In this document: positions 34,385-45,475 of the stretch, one piece after another
How the letters are laid out: each line of letters starts with the position of its first letter
Position numbering within the stretch: the first letter of the stretch is position 1
NCBI GenBank assembly: GCA_003263775.1
Contig: JYJJ01000057.1
Coordinates: 248,001-312,000, forward strand
Direction of reading: 5' to 3'
Length of the DNA: 64,000 nt
From: Vibrio maritimus
GTDB lineage: Bacteria > Pseudomonadota > Gammaproteobacteria > Enterobacterales > Vibrionaceae
The notes under the pieces: model-generated
What the model was told of the DNA's origin: nothing
What the model saw: the letters and a program-made list of their open reading frames with translations, nothing else
Databases searched by the model: none
Program-made: the position numbers and the translations under genes

Positions 34385-35663
34385 ATGAATCAACTAAAGA
34401 AGTATGGCGCTATTGGTGGTGCAGTGGCGTTGGTATTGTGCTGGCCTTTAGCGTCGGGCACATAGGACAAAAAGTTGTCGAAGACAGCGTCGCTCAGCTT
34501 AACAACGAAAGCGTGAGCGCCGAGATTGTCTCATACGATCGCAGCTATTTGTCATCAGTAGTAGAAACGCGTTATCAGGTACAAGATCCTGTGTTAAGAG
34601 AGCAGCTAGAAGTGGATGGGCTGCCAACAGAAGTTGTTGTAAAAAGCGACATTAGCCACGGTTTGTTTAGCCTTTCTGCAAACTCAGTTTTGGCAAACTT
34701 CCCTGATTTTCCGCTACAAATGAAGACAGTGACTCAGCTTAATGGCAATACTGAATTTGAGATGGCATTGGACAGTTGGAGTTATCAAGGTAACGATCAG
34801 CAAACGGTAAGTATGTCGATTTCTCCGTCTGTCATTACGGGCACCGCTACCGTCCTTGGCAAAATGACCTTCCAAGCGAATATCCCTTCGATTCAACTCG
34901 ATTTTGAGAATGGCGAACAGCTGCGTATTACAGACGTTGCCGGTAATGGTGTGGGTATTAAGGAGAATGGTTTTTGGCTTGGTGAGCAAAGTGCATCGAT
35001 GAAGCACTTTACCATTTTGGATCAGAATCATCAGAGTTTGTTCGATATTGACTCGATGGGCTACACCTTCAAATCGTCTCTCAACACAGAAACAGATCGC
35101 ATCGATACGCAGCATATTTTTGATATGACTCAGCTAACGTACCCAGAAGGTGGTGAGCTAAGTGATCTAAACATCGACTTTTCGCTAAATTCATTAGATA
35201 GGGCGTCGTTTGAAGGTTGGTGGATGTGTATCAATCTAACCCGTCAATGGCACAAGCTGATATCAATGTGTTAGCGCCCTTGATCGAGACTCTGTTTGCT
35301 CGCGGCTTTCAAGTGTCGATGAATGATATGCACTTTAAAATTGCACAAGAAGAGTTCAAATCTAAATGGCTGCTCGAAGTGCCAGAAGGTACGGAAAACG
35401 TGTCTCGTGACCCGAGTGTGGTGATGCCAGCTATTCAAGGCAACATGAATGCTTATATGTCACAAGGTATGATTAATGCTCATCCAATGTTGGCACAAGG
35501 TGTTGATGAGCTAGTGGTCATGGACATGGTTCAGCAAAAAGAAGCGGGCTACGAGCTAGATGCCAATATTGAAGCGGGCCAGTTAGTGTTTGCCAATGGT
35601 CAACGCATTCCGCTGATTGCATTGTTCCTGCCACTGCTCATGGGTCAGCCGATGGGGCAATAA
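34385..35663 (+). CDS. DUF945 (YdgA-like) family protein, two apparent frameshifts
   Basis: A protein of about 426 residues starting MNQLKKYGAIGGAVALVLCW, an N-terminal membrane anchor, followed by a long beta-rich periplasmic region typical of DUF945. Two single-base losses break it. One is at 34445-34446 (GGCCTTT for GGCCCTTT). The other is at about 35218, where GGTTGGTGG should be GGTTTGGTGG, restoring EGLVDVYQSNPSMAQADIN. Function is unknown. It is not obviously in an operon with serC. Confidence 0.82.
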
Positions 35664-35793
35664 ACGCGAGGTGCGTGATTTTTCACCCGTCAAAAGAAAA
35701 GAGGCCATGTGCCTCTTTTCTTGCTTTTTATCTCTTTGAAAACGTGATATTACTTGTGGCTCGATTAAGTATTTTGTTAGGAGTAATGGGGTC

Positions 35794-36888
35794 ATGGAGC
35801 CGATGTCAGAGAACGTATTCAATTTCAGTGCAGGACCAGCTGGGTTGCCGCGAGATGTATTAAAAAAAGCGCAATCGGAGCTGCTTGATTGGAACGACTT
35901 GGGTACGTCGGTTATGGAGATCAGCCACCGAAGCAAGCCGTTTATTCAGGTTGCAGAAGAGGCGGAACAAGATTTAAGAGATCTACTCAATATCCCTTCA
36001 AATTACAAAGTGCTGTTCTGTCAGGGTGGCGCTCGTGCTCAATTTTCAGCGGTACCACTTAATCTGCTCGGTGGTAAGCAAAAGGCGACGTACATCGATG
36101 CAGGCTACTGGGCACAAAGTGCGGTAGAAGAAGCGCAGAAATACTGTACACCGATTGTTCATCAGGCGAAAACTGAGATTGACGGTAAAATCGCAGTGCA
36201 GCCAGTGAGTGAATGGGTGATTGACCCAGATTCCGCTTACGTTCATTTCTGTCCAAATGAGACCATCGACGGTATCGAAATTAACGAACTGCCGCAAACT
36301 GATTTGCCTATCGTTGCGGATATGTCTTCGACCATTCTGTCACGCGAAATCGATGTTAGTAAGTATGGTGTCATTTATGCGGGTGCTCAAAAGAACATTG
36401 GTCCTGCTGGTATTTGTATTGCCATTGTGCGCGATGATTTGCTTGAGCTTGCCAGCGACGTACTACCGACTTTCCTAAACTACAAAGTTCTCGCTGAAAA
36501 AGAGTCGATGTACAACACGCCTCCAACGTTTGCATGGTACTTATCTGGCTTGGTCTTCAAGTGGTTGAAAGAGCTAGGTGGTGTTCAAGCTATCGAGCGC
36601 ATTAACCGTGAAAAAGCAGCCATTCTTTACGATTACATTGATGCGTCGCCGTTTTACAAGAACCAAGTACACAGTAACAACCGTTCACTAATGAACGTAC
36701 CATTCCAATTGGCAAAACCTGAGTTAGACGATAAGTTCCTAGAGTTGGCGGATGAACGTGGTCTGCGTGCCTTGAAAGGACACCGTGCAGTCGGTGGTAT
36801 GCGCGCATCTATTTACAACGCGATGCCGTTAGAGGGTGTACAAGCACTCGTCGACTTTATGAAAGAGTTCGAACAGCAATACGCGTAA
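35794..36888 (+). CDS. serC: Phosphoserine aminotransferase
   Basis: A 364-residue PLP enzyme (E. coli 362) converting 3-phosphohydroxypyruvate to phosphoserine in serine and pyridoxine synthesis. The hallmark NFSAGPAGLP is near the start. The phosphate-binding CQGGARAQF segment and the PLP lysine in YAGAQKNIGPAGI are clear. The ATG at 35794 is ten bases from AGGAG; an alternative ATG at 35803 gives a protein three residues shorter. Confidence 0.95.
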   Translation: MEPMSENVFNFSAGPAGLPRDVLKKAQSELLDWNDLGTSVMEISHRSKPFIQVAEEAEQDLRDLLNIPSNYKVLFCQGGARAQFSAVPLNLLGGKQKATYIDAGYWAQSAVEEAQKYCTPIVHQAKTEIDGKIAVQPVSEWVIDPDSAYVHFCPNETIDGIEINELPQTDLPIVADMSSTILSREIDVSKYGVIYAGAQKNIGPAGICIAIVRDDLLELASDVLPTFLNYKVLAEKESMYNTPPTFAWYLSGLVFKWLKELGGVQAIERINREKAAILYDYIDASPFYKNQVHSNNRSLMNVPFQLAKPELDDKFLELADERGLRALKGHRAVGGMRASIYNAMPLEGVQALVDFMKEFEQQYA

Positions 36889-36917
36889 TAGCTCGACATT
36901 ACCTCTACTTGTGAATC

Positions 36918-36945
36918 AAAAGCCGCGTTCCTTACGCGGCTTTTT
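36918..36945 (+). terminator. Rho-independent terminator of serC
   Basis: The stem AAAGCCGCG / CGCGGCTTT is followed by a T run. Confidence 0.9.
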
Positions 36946-37059
36946 CGATCTGTTTCAACAATCTTCTTCTATCTTTACCATAAAATATCCGATAACCCCT
37001 TGGTCACGGAACATGCGACTATTCATACTCTTAGTACACATTCACAGTGATAACACATT

Positions 37060-38354
37060 ATGGATATATTGATTCTTTTCGGCTTAATAGCACTCAACGG
37101 TTTGTTTGCGATGTCGGAAATCGCACTGGTGGCGGCAAAAGGCAGTCGACTGCGAATGCTAGCTGATCATCATAGTGCGGCGCAGGTGGCGCTCAAGCTA
37201 AAAGATGATCCGACCATTTTTCTCTCTACGATACAAATTGGTATTACTGCTATTGCATTCTCAGCGGTATTTGGGGGGAAGCGGTGCTCTCTGCTCCTAT
37301 CATGCATTGGTTGGTCAGTATCGGAATGGAGCAGGAGCTTGCGAGTTTGCTAGCGACTACGGGCGTCGTATTGGTCATCACCTATTTTGCGATTGTCGTT
37401 GGTGAGTTGGTGCCAAAACGAATAGCGCAAAACAACGCAGAGCGCATTGCACTGGTTGTTGCGTACCCAATCCATTGGCTGTCCATCGCGACCAAGCCAT
37501 TTGTGTTGCTGTTAACGCTGTCGACTAATTTAATGTTGAAGCTGTTGGGGCAGAAAAATAATAATGGTGACAACGTCACAGAAGAAGATATTGTGGCTTT
37601 GGTCAAAGAAGGCTCAGAAAGCGGAGTGATTGAACATCAAGAGCAAGAGATGATAGCTAACTTGCTGCAATTGAATGACCGCTTTGCAACTTCATTGATG
37701 ACGCCGCGATGTGACATTCATTACCTAGACATCGACCAGCCACTGGCTGAAATTCTCAAAGACTTGCGCCAAACGAAACATTCTGTATGGCCCGTGTGTC
37801 GTGGTGGGTTGGACAACCTGATTGGTACTATCTCATCCAAAGTATTACTCGATGAGTACAGTGAACTGTCGATTGGACGTTTGGTCAAACTGCTTCGTAA
37901 GCCAAGGTTCGTGCCTGAATCTATGAAAGGACTGTCGTTGCTAAGCTATATGCAGCAGACGAGCAGCGAGATGACGTTCCTAGTGGACGAATATGGAGAC
38001 ATTCAGGGGCTTGTCACACACCACGATTTGCTCACCTCGATTGCCGGTGAATTAGCGATGACGACTCAGCATATTTGGGCGCGAAAATGCAAAGATGGCA
38101 GTTGGCAACTAGACGGCCTAATCCCAATTGCTGTGTTTAAAAGTAAGCTGCACATCAGTGAGCTTGAAGGTGAGAGCAGCGAAGGCTTTCAGACGCTCAA
38201 TGGTTTTCTCACTTGGCTTTCAGGCCGTCTTCCAGAAGAAGGCGAAGCGATTTACTATCAGCGATTCGTATTTGAAGTGATGTCGGTTAAAAACAACCGA
38301 ATCACTCAAGTTAAGGTGCATGAAGTCGTGCTTGAACAAGAAGATGAGCATTAG
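37060..38354 (+). CDS. CNNM/HlyC-CorC family membrane protein, apparent frameshift
   Basis: A protein of about 431 residues. It has an N-terminal DUF21/CNNM membrane domain (three to four helices, starting MDILILFGLIALNGLFAMSE), a pair of CBS domains (about 200-330, LMTPRCDIHYLD) and a C-terminal CorC_HlyC domain. Such proteins are linked to Mg2+/Co2+ efflux. The frame breaks in a G6 run at 37273-37278; seven Gs would give FGGEAVLSAPIMHW. Confidence 0.88.
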
Positions 38355-38375
38355 GCTCTAACGGATAGGTAAAAC

Positions 38376-38411
38376 AAAGCCCTGGACAGTGAGTTGTGCA
38401 GGGCTTTTTTT
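38376..38411 (+). terminator. Rho-independent terminator after the CNNM gene
   Basis: The stem AAAGCCCTG / CAGGGCTTT is followed by a T7 run. Confidence 0.88.
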
Positions 38412-38457
38412 CGTCGTGCTAGGTAGCGGCCTTAAAGGCCTCCCGCGTTTTCAATAA

Positions 38458-40179
38458 CTACAGTGTCTGATGCAGCTCGAAATATCGACCTTTACGACTG
38501 AGCAGGTCATCATGATGTCCAAGCTCAAGGACTTCACCATCTTCAAGTAAACAGACTTGGTCGAATGACTCTAGGCTCACTAATCGGTGAGTGATAAATA
38601 CCACGGTTTTACCGATAAACTGAGTCTCAAACAGTGCCATGATCTGTTGCTCGGTCTTTTTATCAAGACCTTCCGTTGGTTCATCTAGCAATAGAATAGG
38701 GGCATCATGCAGAAGGGCCCGTGCAATACCAACACGTCGCTTTTCACCGCCCGATAGCTGACGACCGCCTTCACCCAGCCAAGCGTCTAGGCCTGTTTCT
38801 TCGGTTAAATGTCCGAGATCGACATTGACGAGCGCCGCTGTTAACTCTTCGTCAGTGGCATCTGGTTTTGCCATTGATAGGTTGTCACGTAGCGTACCAT
38901 TAAGGATGTCTACCTTTTGACTGACAACGCTGGTGGATTGACGAAGCTGTGCTTCACTCCATGATTGAATGTTCTCACCCGCGAGTTCAATCGACCCTTT
39001 TTGTACATCCCAGTGTCGCGTGATGAGCTGTAGTAAGGTTGATTTACCTGATCCTGTTTGTCCAACGACAGCGAGTTTATGACCCGCAGGAACGTCGAGG
39101 TCAATATCTTGCAGTGCCATCTGGCTTGCGCCAGGATAGCTAAAGCTTGCTTGGTTCAGTTTGATTGAGTAAGTATCGCTGTGCACGGTGTCTTCTTGTG
39201 GGAAGCTCACATCTGGCTTAGCTAGGATGACTTCGTTCAAACGCTTGGCTGAAGTTAAGGTTTGTCCGAGGTATTGGAATGCACCCGCAATTGGCATCAG
39301 TAGCTCAAAACTTGCCATAGTAGCAAACGCCATTAAGGCGATAAGCGGATCGGGTAGGTTACCACCGACACCGTCTGCGGCAAGCCACAGCATGAGAATG
39401 AGCAGCCAGCCGTTCGCTAAGATTAGCAGACCCTGTGCAAGTCCAGAGATTTTAGCGTGAACGAACTGGTTTTTAATTAGCTCATCTTGCGCGTTAAGGA
39501 TCGCGTGGCGATAACGAGATTCAGCGCCAAATAGGGTGAGTTCACTGTAGCCTTGCAGCCAATCAAGTGTTTTGATACGTAGTTCGGCTTTGTTTAGCGT
39601 TAGCGCTTCACCGTTTTTCTTACCGAGTCGATAGAATACCGTTGGCCAGATAAGTAGGAGTAGCATCAAAACTGCGCCCAGCGTTAAGCCAAGAGCTGCG
39701 TCAAACCAGCAAAGAACTGCGGTTAAACACAAGATACCGAATGCGCCAACTACCATTGGGCTAACCAGTCGCAAATAAACATGATCCATGGCATCCACGT
39801 CGGCAACCAAACGGTTGAGCATGTCCGCATCGCGAATGTTGACCGCTTTGCCAGGGATCAGCGGTGCCAGTTTCTTAAAGAAAAAGATGCGTAGATCGGT
39901 AAGCAGTTTAAAGGTGGCGTTGTGACTTACCACTCGCTCGCCCCAACGACCGGCCGTTCTTGCCATTGCCGCGCCGCGAACGCCTGCACCAGGCAACATG
40001 TAGTTGAAGGTTTCTCTTGCTATAGTTAGGCCAGCAACGGCAGATGCTGAAATAAACCAACCGGAGAGCGTTAATAGACCAATGGAGGCAAACAAGGTAC
40101 AAAACGCCAGCACCATGCCAAGCGATAAGCCAAACCAGTGCTTTTTGTATAGCTTCAAATAAGGGAGTAGGTCACGCAT
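38458..40179 (-). CDS. cydC: Heterodimeric ABC transporter subunit CydC
   Basis: A 573-residue half-transporter with six membrane segments and a C-terminal ATPase (Walker A VVGQTGSGKST, signature LSGGEKRR, Walker B ILLLDEPTEG). CydDC exports cysteine and glutathione (or handles heme) and is needed to assemble cytochrome bd oxidase. Its ATG overlaps the cydD stop by 8 bases. The order trxB-cydD-cydC is the same as in E. coli. Confidence 0.94.
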   Translation of the reverse strand: MRDLLPYLKLYKKHWFGLSLGMVLAFCTLFASIGLLTLSGWFISASAVAGLTIARETFNYMLPGAGVRGAAMARTAGRWGERVVSHNATFKLLTDLRIFFFKKLAPLIPGKAVNIRDADMLNRLVADVDAMDHVYLRLVSPMVVGAFGILCLTAVLCWFDAALGLTLGAVLMLLLLIWPTVFYRLGKKNGEALTLNKAELRIKTLDWLQGYSELTLFGAESRYRHAILNAQDELIKNQFVHAKISGLAQGLLILANGWLLILMLWLAADGVGGNLPDPLIALMAFATMASFELLMPIAGAFQYLGQTLTSAKRLNEVILAKPDVSFPQEDTVHSDTYSIKLNQASFSYPGASQMALQDIDLDVPAGHKLAVVGQTGSGKSTLLQLITRHWDVQKGSIELAGENIQSWSEAQLRQSTSVVSQKVDILNGTLRDNLSMAKPDATDEELTAALVNVDLGHLTEETGLDAWLGEGGRQLSGGEKRRVGIARALLHDAPILLLDEPTEGLDKKTEQQIMALFETQFIGKTVVFITHRLVSLESFDQVCLLEDGEVLELGHHDDLLSRKGRYFELHQTL

Positions 40180-41957
40180 CTAGATTCCCCTTATCTTGGG
40201 CTTTAGCTGAATGGTGTGCTGACAGCATGGTTTGGAATAGTCCCGGCTGCTTAGCGAGAGCATCATAGTTGCCTTGTTGCTCAATGTGTCCTTGATTCAT
40301 CACCAAGATGGTATCGACATCTTTTAGTTGAGAAAGCTGGTGGGTGACCATTAGGGTAGTTTTTCCGGCCGTGGAAGCATGAAGGCCCTGAGTCACGAGA
40401 CGTTCACTCTTCGCATCCAAACTAGCTGTAGGTTCATCAAGTAGCCAGAATCGGCCGTTCTGAACCATAGCGCGTGCTAGAGCTAATCGCTGCGCCTGGC
40501 CAACTGACAGGCCACCTGAGCGATCCGTTACCTGATAATTTAGACCATGCTTTTCGACAAACTCAGCAGAGAACGAAGCCAGAAGCGCATCATTCACTTG
40601 CGTATCACTAACGTTTGGATTACCCAAAGTCACGTTATCAAGGATAGAGCCATGCAGAAGCATAGGGTTTTGACCGACCCAGCTAACGGCATCGCGCCAT
40701 GTTGACTGGTCTACCTCTTTAAGTTCAATGTTATTGACCTTTAGTGAACCTTGGTAAGGCAAAAAGCTAGGATCGCATTGATAAGGCTCGTTTTACCTGC
40801 GCCGCTTGGGCCAACAAGTGCGGTAGCCTGATTCGCATCGAGGGTAAACGAAACTGGCCCCACCAATTTAGTACCATCTGGACTAAAGACTTCTAAGTGT
40901 TCAGCTTGAATGGTCACCGCTTGATTAGCATCAAGCTTAGTGTTGCCATTTGGTAGTGCAGGAACGTCAAGCTCTAGAAACTCAACGATGCTTTCAGCTG
41001 CACCCACTGCTTGAGCTTTAGCGTGGTAGAAGGTACCTAGATCGCGCAGCGTTGATAAAACTCAGGCGCGAGGATCAAGATAAATAGACCTGCGAACAGT
41101 GTTACGCCTAAACCATAATGGCCAAAGTTCAGTTCACCAATGTAGCTAAAGCCAAAATACACGGCGGTAATAGCGATAGAGATCGAGGTGAAAAACTCAA
41201 GAACAGCGGAAGAGAGGAAGGCGAGGCGCAGCACATCCATAGTGCGTTTACGGAAAACTTCTGAAGCGCCATGCAGTACTTCGGTTTCTGCTTTGGTGCG
41301 GTTGAATAGGCGGATTGTCGTCATCGACTGCAAGCGGTCATAAAAGTGACCTGATAAGCGTTGCAGAGCTTTGAAGTTCTTGCGGTTGGCATCCGCCGCT
41401 TTCATACCTACGAGCGCCATAAAAATAGGTACTAAAGGCGCTGTAACTAAGAAAATAAGTCCCGCCGCCCAGTTGATTGGGAAGACAACGATCAAAATGA
41501 TGAAGGGTACGGCTACTGCGAGAGACATTTGTGGAAGGTACTTAGAGAAGAACTCTTGCATCTCTTCTACTTGCTCAAGAACCAGTGTTGCCCAGGTTCC
41601 TGCGGGTTTACCTTTGATGTAGCTAGGACCAAGCTGTCTTAGCTTATCGAGTATGAGCTGACGAATATAAATCCGGACTTGTTCACCACATTTGAATCCA
41701 GCGATTTCTCTGCCCCACGCACAAGTCGCGCGGCCAGCAACGGCGACCATCAGACCAGCAAAATGTGGGATCAGTTCGTGCTTATCGACGTGATCGATAA
41801 TAAGTTGATGAAGAATAGTGGCGATGAGCGCAGCTTGCGCCAGAAGGAACAGACTTGAAAGAACGCCGAGCCCTATTGCAATCATAAGCCAGCGCTTGGC
41901 AAGCTTACTTTGCTGTTTGAGCCACTTATTCAAGCTCCGTTGTTTTTTCTTATCCAT
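40172..41957 (-). CDS. cydD: Heterodimeric ABC transporter subunit CydD, two apparent frameshifts
   Basis: The partner of CydC, about 595 residues after repair. Membrane domain residues 15-310, then ATPase with Walker A ALVGPSGAGKTS, signature GGLSVGQAQR and Walker B FWLLDEPTAS. One break lies near 41051, where a missing C in CAACGCTG restores EFYQPLRDLGTFYHA. The other is in an A5 run at 40761-40765, where one more base restores AILAFLPYQGSLKV. cydD is needed for cytochrome bd, so error is likelier than decay. Confidence 0.92.
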
Positions 41958-42002
41958 GTAGAAGGCTTAATGAGTATTATTATTAGTAGAACCAGCGATT
42001 AT

Positions 42003-42038
42003 ACAAAAAGAAACCCAGAGGGGGTACCTATGGGTTTT
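42003..42038 (-). terminator. Terminator-like hairpin between trxB and cydD
   Basis: On the minus strand the stem AAACCCA / TGGGTTT (42011-42017 and 42031-42037) is followed by a T5 run. It would end or attenuate the trxB transcript before cydD. Confidence 0.7.
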
Positions 42039-42079
42039 CAATTTTCGATATTGGTATGCTGATACGGGGTAAGAGCGAG

Positions 42080-43036
42080 TTATGATTCTTCGGCGTCTAG
42101 GAATCGCTCTGCATCAAGTGCAGCCATACAGCCGGTGCCTGCTGAGGTAATTGCTTGACGGTAGTTATGATCCATCACATCACCTGCTGCATAAATGCCA
42201 GGAATGCTGGTTTGCGTTGCGTTGCCGCTAAGACCTGACTGCACCACGATGTAACCGTTGTTCATCTCTAGCTGGCCTTCAAAAAGCGCTGTGTTTGGTT
42301 GGTGACCAATTGCAATAAATGCGCCCATGACATCGACCGTTTCAACAAGGTCGGATTGGGTGTCTTTAATACGGACGCCTGTCACACCCATATCATCTCC
42401 GATCACTTCTTCAAGAGTACGGTCTGTGTGAAGGATGATGTTTCCATTTTCGACTTTGTCCATTAAGCGCTTCACTAAGATCTTTTCTGCGCGGAAACTA
42501 TCACGGCGATGCACCAAGTGCACTTCTGATGCAATGTTGGAAAGATATAAAGCTTCTTCAACAGCGGTGTTGCCACCACCAACGACTGCAACTTTCTGGT
42601 TACGGTAGAAGAAACCATCGCAAGTTGCACACGCCGATACGCCGCGGCCTTTGAATGCTTCTTCAGAGTCCAGCCCCAAGTATTTCGCAGAAGCACCCGT
42701 TGAGATAATAACCGCATCTGCTGTGTAGCTTTGGCTGTCACCAAATAGTTTGAAAGGACGTTCGCTAAAATCTACATTATTGATGTGATCGAAGATAATT
42801 TCAGTGTCGAACTTCTCGGCATGAGCTTGCATGCGCTCCATGAGTAGAGGGCCGGTCAAACCTTCAGCATCACCTGGCCAGTTTTCGACTTCTGTCGTTG
42901 TTGTGAGCTGTCCACCTTGCTGCATACCAGTAACTAATACAGGTTCAAGGTTAGCGCGAGCCGCATAAACTGCAGCGGTATAACCAGCAGGGCCTGAACC
43001 TAGGATCAGCAATTTACAGTGTTTTGTGTCAGCCAT
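42080..43036 (-). CDS. trxB: Thioredoxin reductase
   Basis: A 318-residue FAD/NADPH disulfide reductase that keeps thioredoxin reduced. The FAD motif GSGPAGYTAAVYAA is at residues 12-25, the redox-active CATC in SACATCDGFFY (about 136-139), the NADPH motif VVGGGNTAVEEAL and the C-terminal GIYAAGDVMD. The frame is intact. It is upstream of cydDC on the same strand. The lrp gene that flanks trxB in E. coli is not here. Confidence 0.96.
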   Translation of the reverse strand: MADTKHCKLLILGSGPAGYTAAVYAARANLEPVLVTGMQQGGQLTTTTEVENWPGDAEGLTGPLLMERMQAHAEKFDTEIIFDHINNVDFSERPFKLFGDSQSYTADAVIISTGASAKYLGLDSEEAFKGRGVSACATCDGFFYRNQKVAVVGGGNTAVEEALYLSNIASEVHLVHRRDSFRAEKILVKRLMDKVENGNIILHTDRTLEEVIGDDMGVTGVRIKDTQSDLVETVDVMGAFIAIGHQPNTALFEGQLEMNNGYIVVQSGLSGNATQTSIPGIYAAGDVMDHNYRQAITSAGTGCMAALDAERFLDAEES

Positions 43037-43558
43037 AGTTTTATCTCACTTTCTCAATTCTTATCAACATCAGTAATGGATGCCGCTTTGTTACCTAATA
43101 TATTGGGGTTAGGGGGCAGGAATCAACACTAGATTTGTGCTGTCTGTTGTTATTTTGTTCACTCAGTTCGATATACGCGATTAAGTGGCATGAATAGTCT
43201 CTCGTTTTGGAAGTAGCCCTAACTTCGCTGTGGTTTAACTTCCTGTAATACTAAAGTTTGATAGTGCTTTGTACTGAAAGTTGATGCAAAAGATCATTGA
43301 AAGATACATAACTCTTGAGTTCTGTTTTACATCGAAATTTTGACCTAGTGAAGTGTTCTGTATTTTGGAGTGTCTAATATCTGCGGTTGGTGTTATGTAC
43401 TGGTTAAATTTTTTATTACGGATTATAGTTTCTAATTTGTCTGCAAAATGGATTTAAGTACTGCAAAAAGTTGATCTGACAGAATGATTGGTATTTAATG
43501 GTTTGTGAATGAAATGTAAACACAAGATGTCGCAGCATAACAAGGAAAGGAGTTAATG
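43037..43558. other. Long intergenic region upstream of the dioxygenase unit
   Basis: About 520 AT-rich bases between divergent trxB and the dioxygenase gene. The right half presumably holds a regulated promoter. A strong AAAGGAG ribosome binding site ends it. I see no small gene, riboswitch or clear operator, and the length is unusual for this compact window. Confidence 0.45.
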
Positions 43559-44215
43559 ATGCTACACACCAGTGAAAGTACCTTACATCTTACTAGTCTC
43601 AGTGGCCGTGCTATTGAGCAGCTTGCGCCAACATTTTCAACTCTACCTAATACTCAGCATGCGGACGGTCAATACCGTTTGCGCCGCTATTCGGTTATAC
43701 AGCACCTTGATGGCAAAATTGTCGATACGGGCGCGAGTAGCTTTGTCCAGTCAGAGCACTATAACCACTTTCAAGGTGATGTAGTGAGGCAGTTTGAACC
43801 TGTTCTTGAATCGACGCTACAAAGTGATGCGATGGGCGAATTGGTGTCTCTGTTTGTGGCTACGAATGGTTTGCCTAATGGACAAGAGATTGAGATTCAC
43901 CAGATCCGTATTGCGGCTGTCTATGATGAAACCGAAGTCGCACCGGAAGGTGTGCACCAAGATGGGTTTGATCATATTGCTCTTGTCGGGGTAGGTCGTC
44001 AGAACATCAGTGGTGGTGAAATCATGCTCTATAACAACCATGATGAAGCGCCGTTTTTCAAGAAAATACTCGTTGATGGTGAAGTGGCTATTCTAGACGA
44101 TGCACGTTTGTGGCATAACGCCAAACCTATTCGCTGTGTCGATGAGCAAAGCGAAGGTTACATGGATGTATTTGTATTGACTGCAAAGGGAGCAAAACAT
44201 GCACTTCACTCCTGA
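43559..44215 (+). CDS. 2OG-Fe dioxygenase family protein
   Basis: A 218-residue protein resembling the 2-oxoglutarate/Fe(II) amino-acid dioxygenase family (BsmA/IDO type). The iron-binding H-x-D is in EGVHQDGFDHIALVG (about residues 130-145). The distal His is probably in DDARLWHNAKPIR. The start at 43559 is six bases from GGAG; a second ATG three bases earlier is too close. It overlaps the next gene by 17 bases. Substrates of this group are free amino acids or small amines; none is known here. Confidence 0.8.
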   Translation: MLHTSESTLHLTSLSGRAIEQLAPTFSTLPNTQHADGQYRLRRYSVIQHLDGKIVDTGASSFVQSEHYNHFQGDVVRQFEPVLESTLQSDAMGELVSLFVATNGLPNGQEIEIHQIRIAAVYDETEVAPEGVHQDGFDHIALVGVGRQNISGGEIMLYNNHDEAPFFKKILVDGEVAILDDARLWHNAKPIRCVDEQSEGYMDVFVLTAKGAKHALHS

Positions 44216-45420
44216 TGAAGCGCGCCGTCAATTCACGGCTCTAAATCAAACACACAATGATAAACCAGTGGTCTTTTTGGATGGCCCAGGCGGATCGCAA
44301 GTCCCTCAGAGTGTGTTGAGTGCGATGAATGAGTATCTTGGTGCCTACAACTCTAATCTTGGCGGGCATTATTTTTCCAGCAAGCACACAGTTGAGCTAG
44401 TCGGGCTAGCAAGAGCTTGTGGTCGTGATTTCGTGAATGCGCCGAGTGCAGACAACATTGTGTTTGGCGCCAATATGACATCGCTGACCTTTCAGTTGAG
44501 CCGTGCGATTACCAGAGATTGGCAGCAGGGCGATGAAGTGATTGTGACTTCGCTGGATCATTATTCTAATGTGTCTAGCTGGGAACAAGCTGCTGAAGAT
44601 CGAGGTGCCGTTGTTAAGCAAGTGAAGGTAAATACCCAGGATTGTTCGGTCGATTTGGAGCACTTTGAATCCTTGTTATCAAATAAAACCAAGTTGGTGG
44701 CAGTAACGTACGCCTCAAACACCACAGGTACGATTACCGATATCAAACGCATTGTTGAGTTGGCGAAGCAATACGATGCGGCGGTTTATGTGGATGCCGT
44801 GCATTACGCGCCTCACAACCTTATTGATGTACAAGCGTTAGGGTGTGACTTTTTGGTTTGCTCAGCTTACAAATTCTTTGGCCCCATTTGGGAGTGGCAT
44901 ACATCAGCTCTGATTGGTTACAGACACTAAGACCTTATAAAGTTGAACCAGCAACAGACATTGGCCCCGGAAGATTTGAAACGGGCACTCAGAGTTTTGA
45001 GGCGTTAGCAGGCTTTGTTGCTGCAGTTAAGTACTTGGCAACTTGGGGTGAGGGCACATCACTTCGTGGGCAGCTAACGGGTGCGTTTGAAGTGATGGGT
45101 AAACATGAAGAGCTATTGAGTCGCTACTTTTTGCAACGTTTGTCTCAAGCCGAGGGCTTAACACTCTACGGTAGTCAAGAAAGCAGCCATACAGTGAGAA
45201 CTCCAACGTTTGCCCTGCGTTCAGATAAACACACGCCAGAGCAGCTCGCGAGGCACTCGGTGAGCAGAACATCTGTGTCTGGAATGGTCACTTTTATGCT
45301 CTAGGTCTTGTTAGACAACTTGAGTTAGAGGAGAAAGGGGGCGTGTTGAGAGTTGGCTTTATGCACTACAACACCTTAGAAGAAGTCGACTATTTCTTTG
45401 ATGCACTCGAATCCCTTTAA
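44199..45420 (+). CDS. Cysteine desulfurase-like class V aminotransferase (VC1184 subfamily), two apparent frameshifts
   Basis: A PLP enzyme of about 407 residues. The N-terminal motif VFLDGPGGSQVPQSVL, the ATYASNTTGT segment and the PLP lysine in CSAYKFFGPHLG place it in the cysteine-desulfurase family named after VC1184. The frame breaks at a C4 run (44882-44885; C5 gives FFGPHLGVAYISS) and at 45252-45253 (G2 for G3, giving LARALGEQNICVWNG). It is coupled to the dioxygenase gene. It lacks the IscS-like partner genes, so it may be a beta-lyase or aminotransferase. Confidence 0.85.
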
Positions 45421-45431
45421 ACGTCCCTAGA

Positions 45432-45459
45432 AAAACAGCCCGCAATATGCGGGCTGTTT
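45432..45459. terminator. Bidirectional terminator after the desulfurase-like gene
   Basis: The stem AAACAGCCCGC / GCGGGCTGTTT has a 5-base AATAT loop and sits between convergent genes. Confidence 0.9.
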
Positions 45460-45475
45460 GATTTGAGTGTGACTA

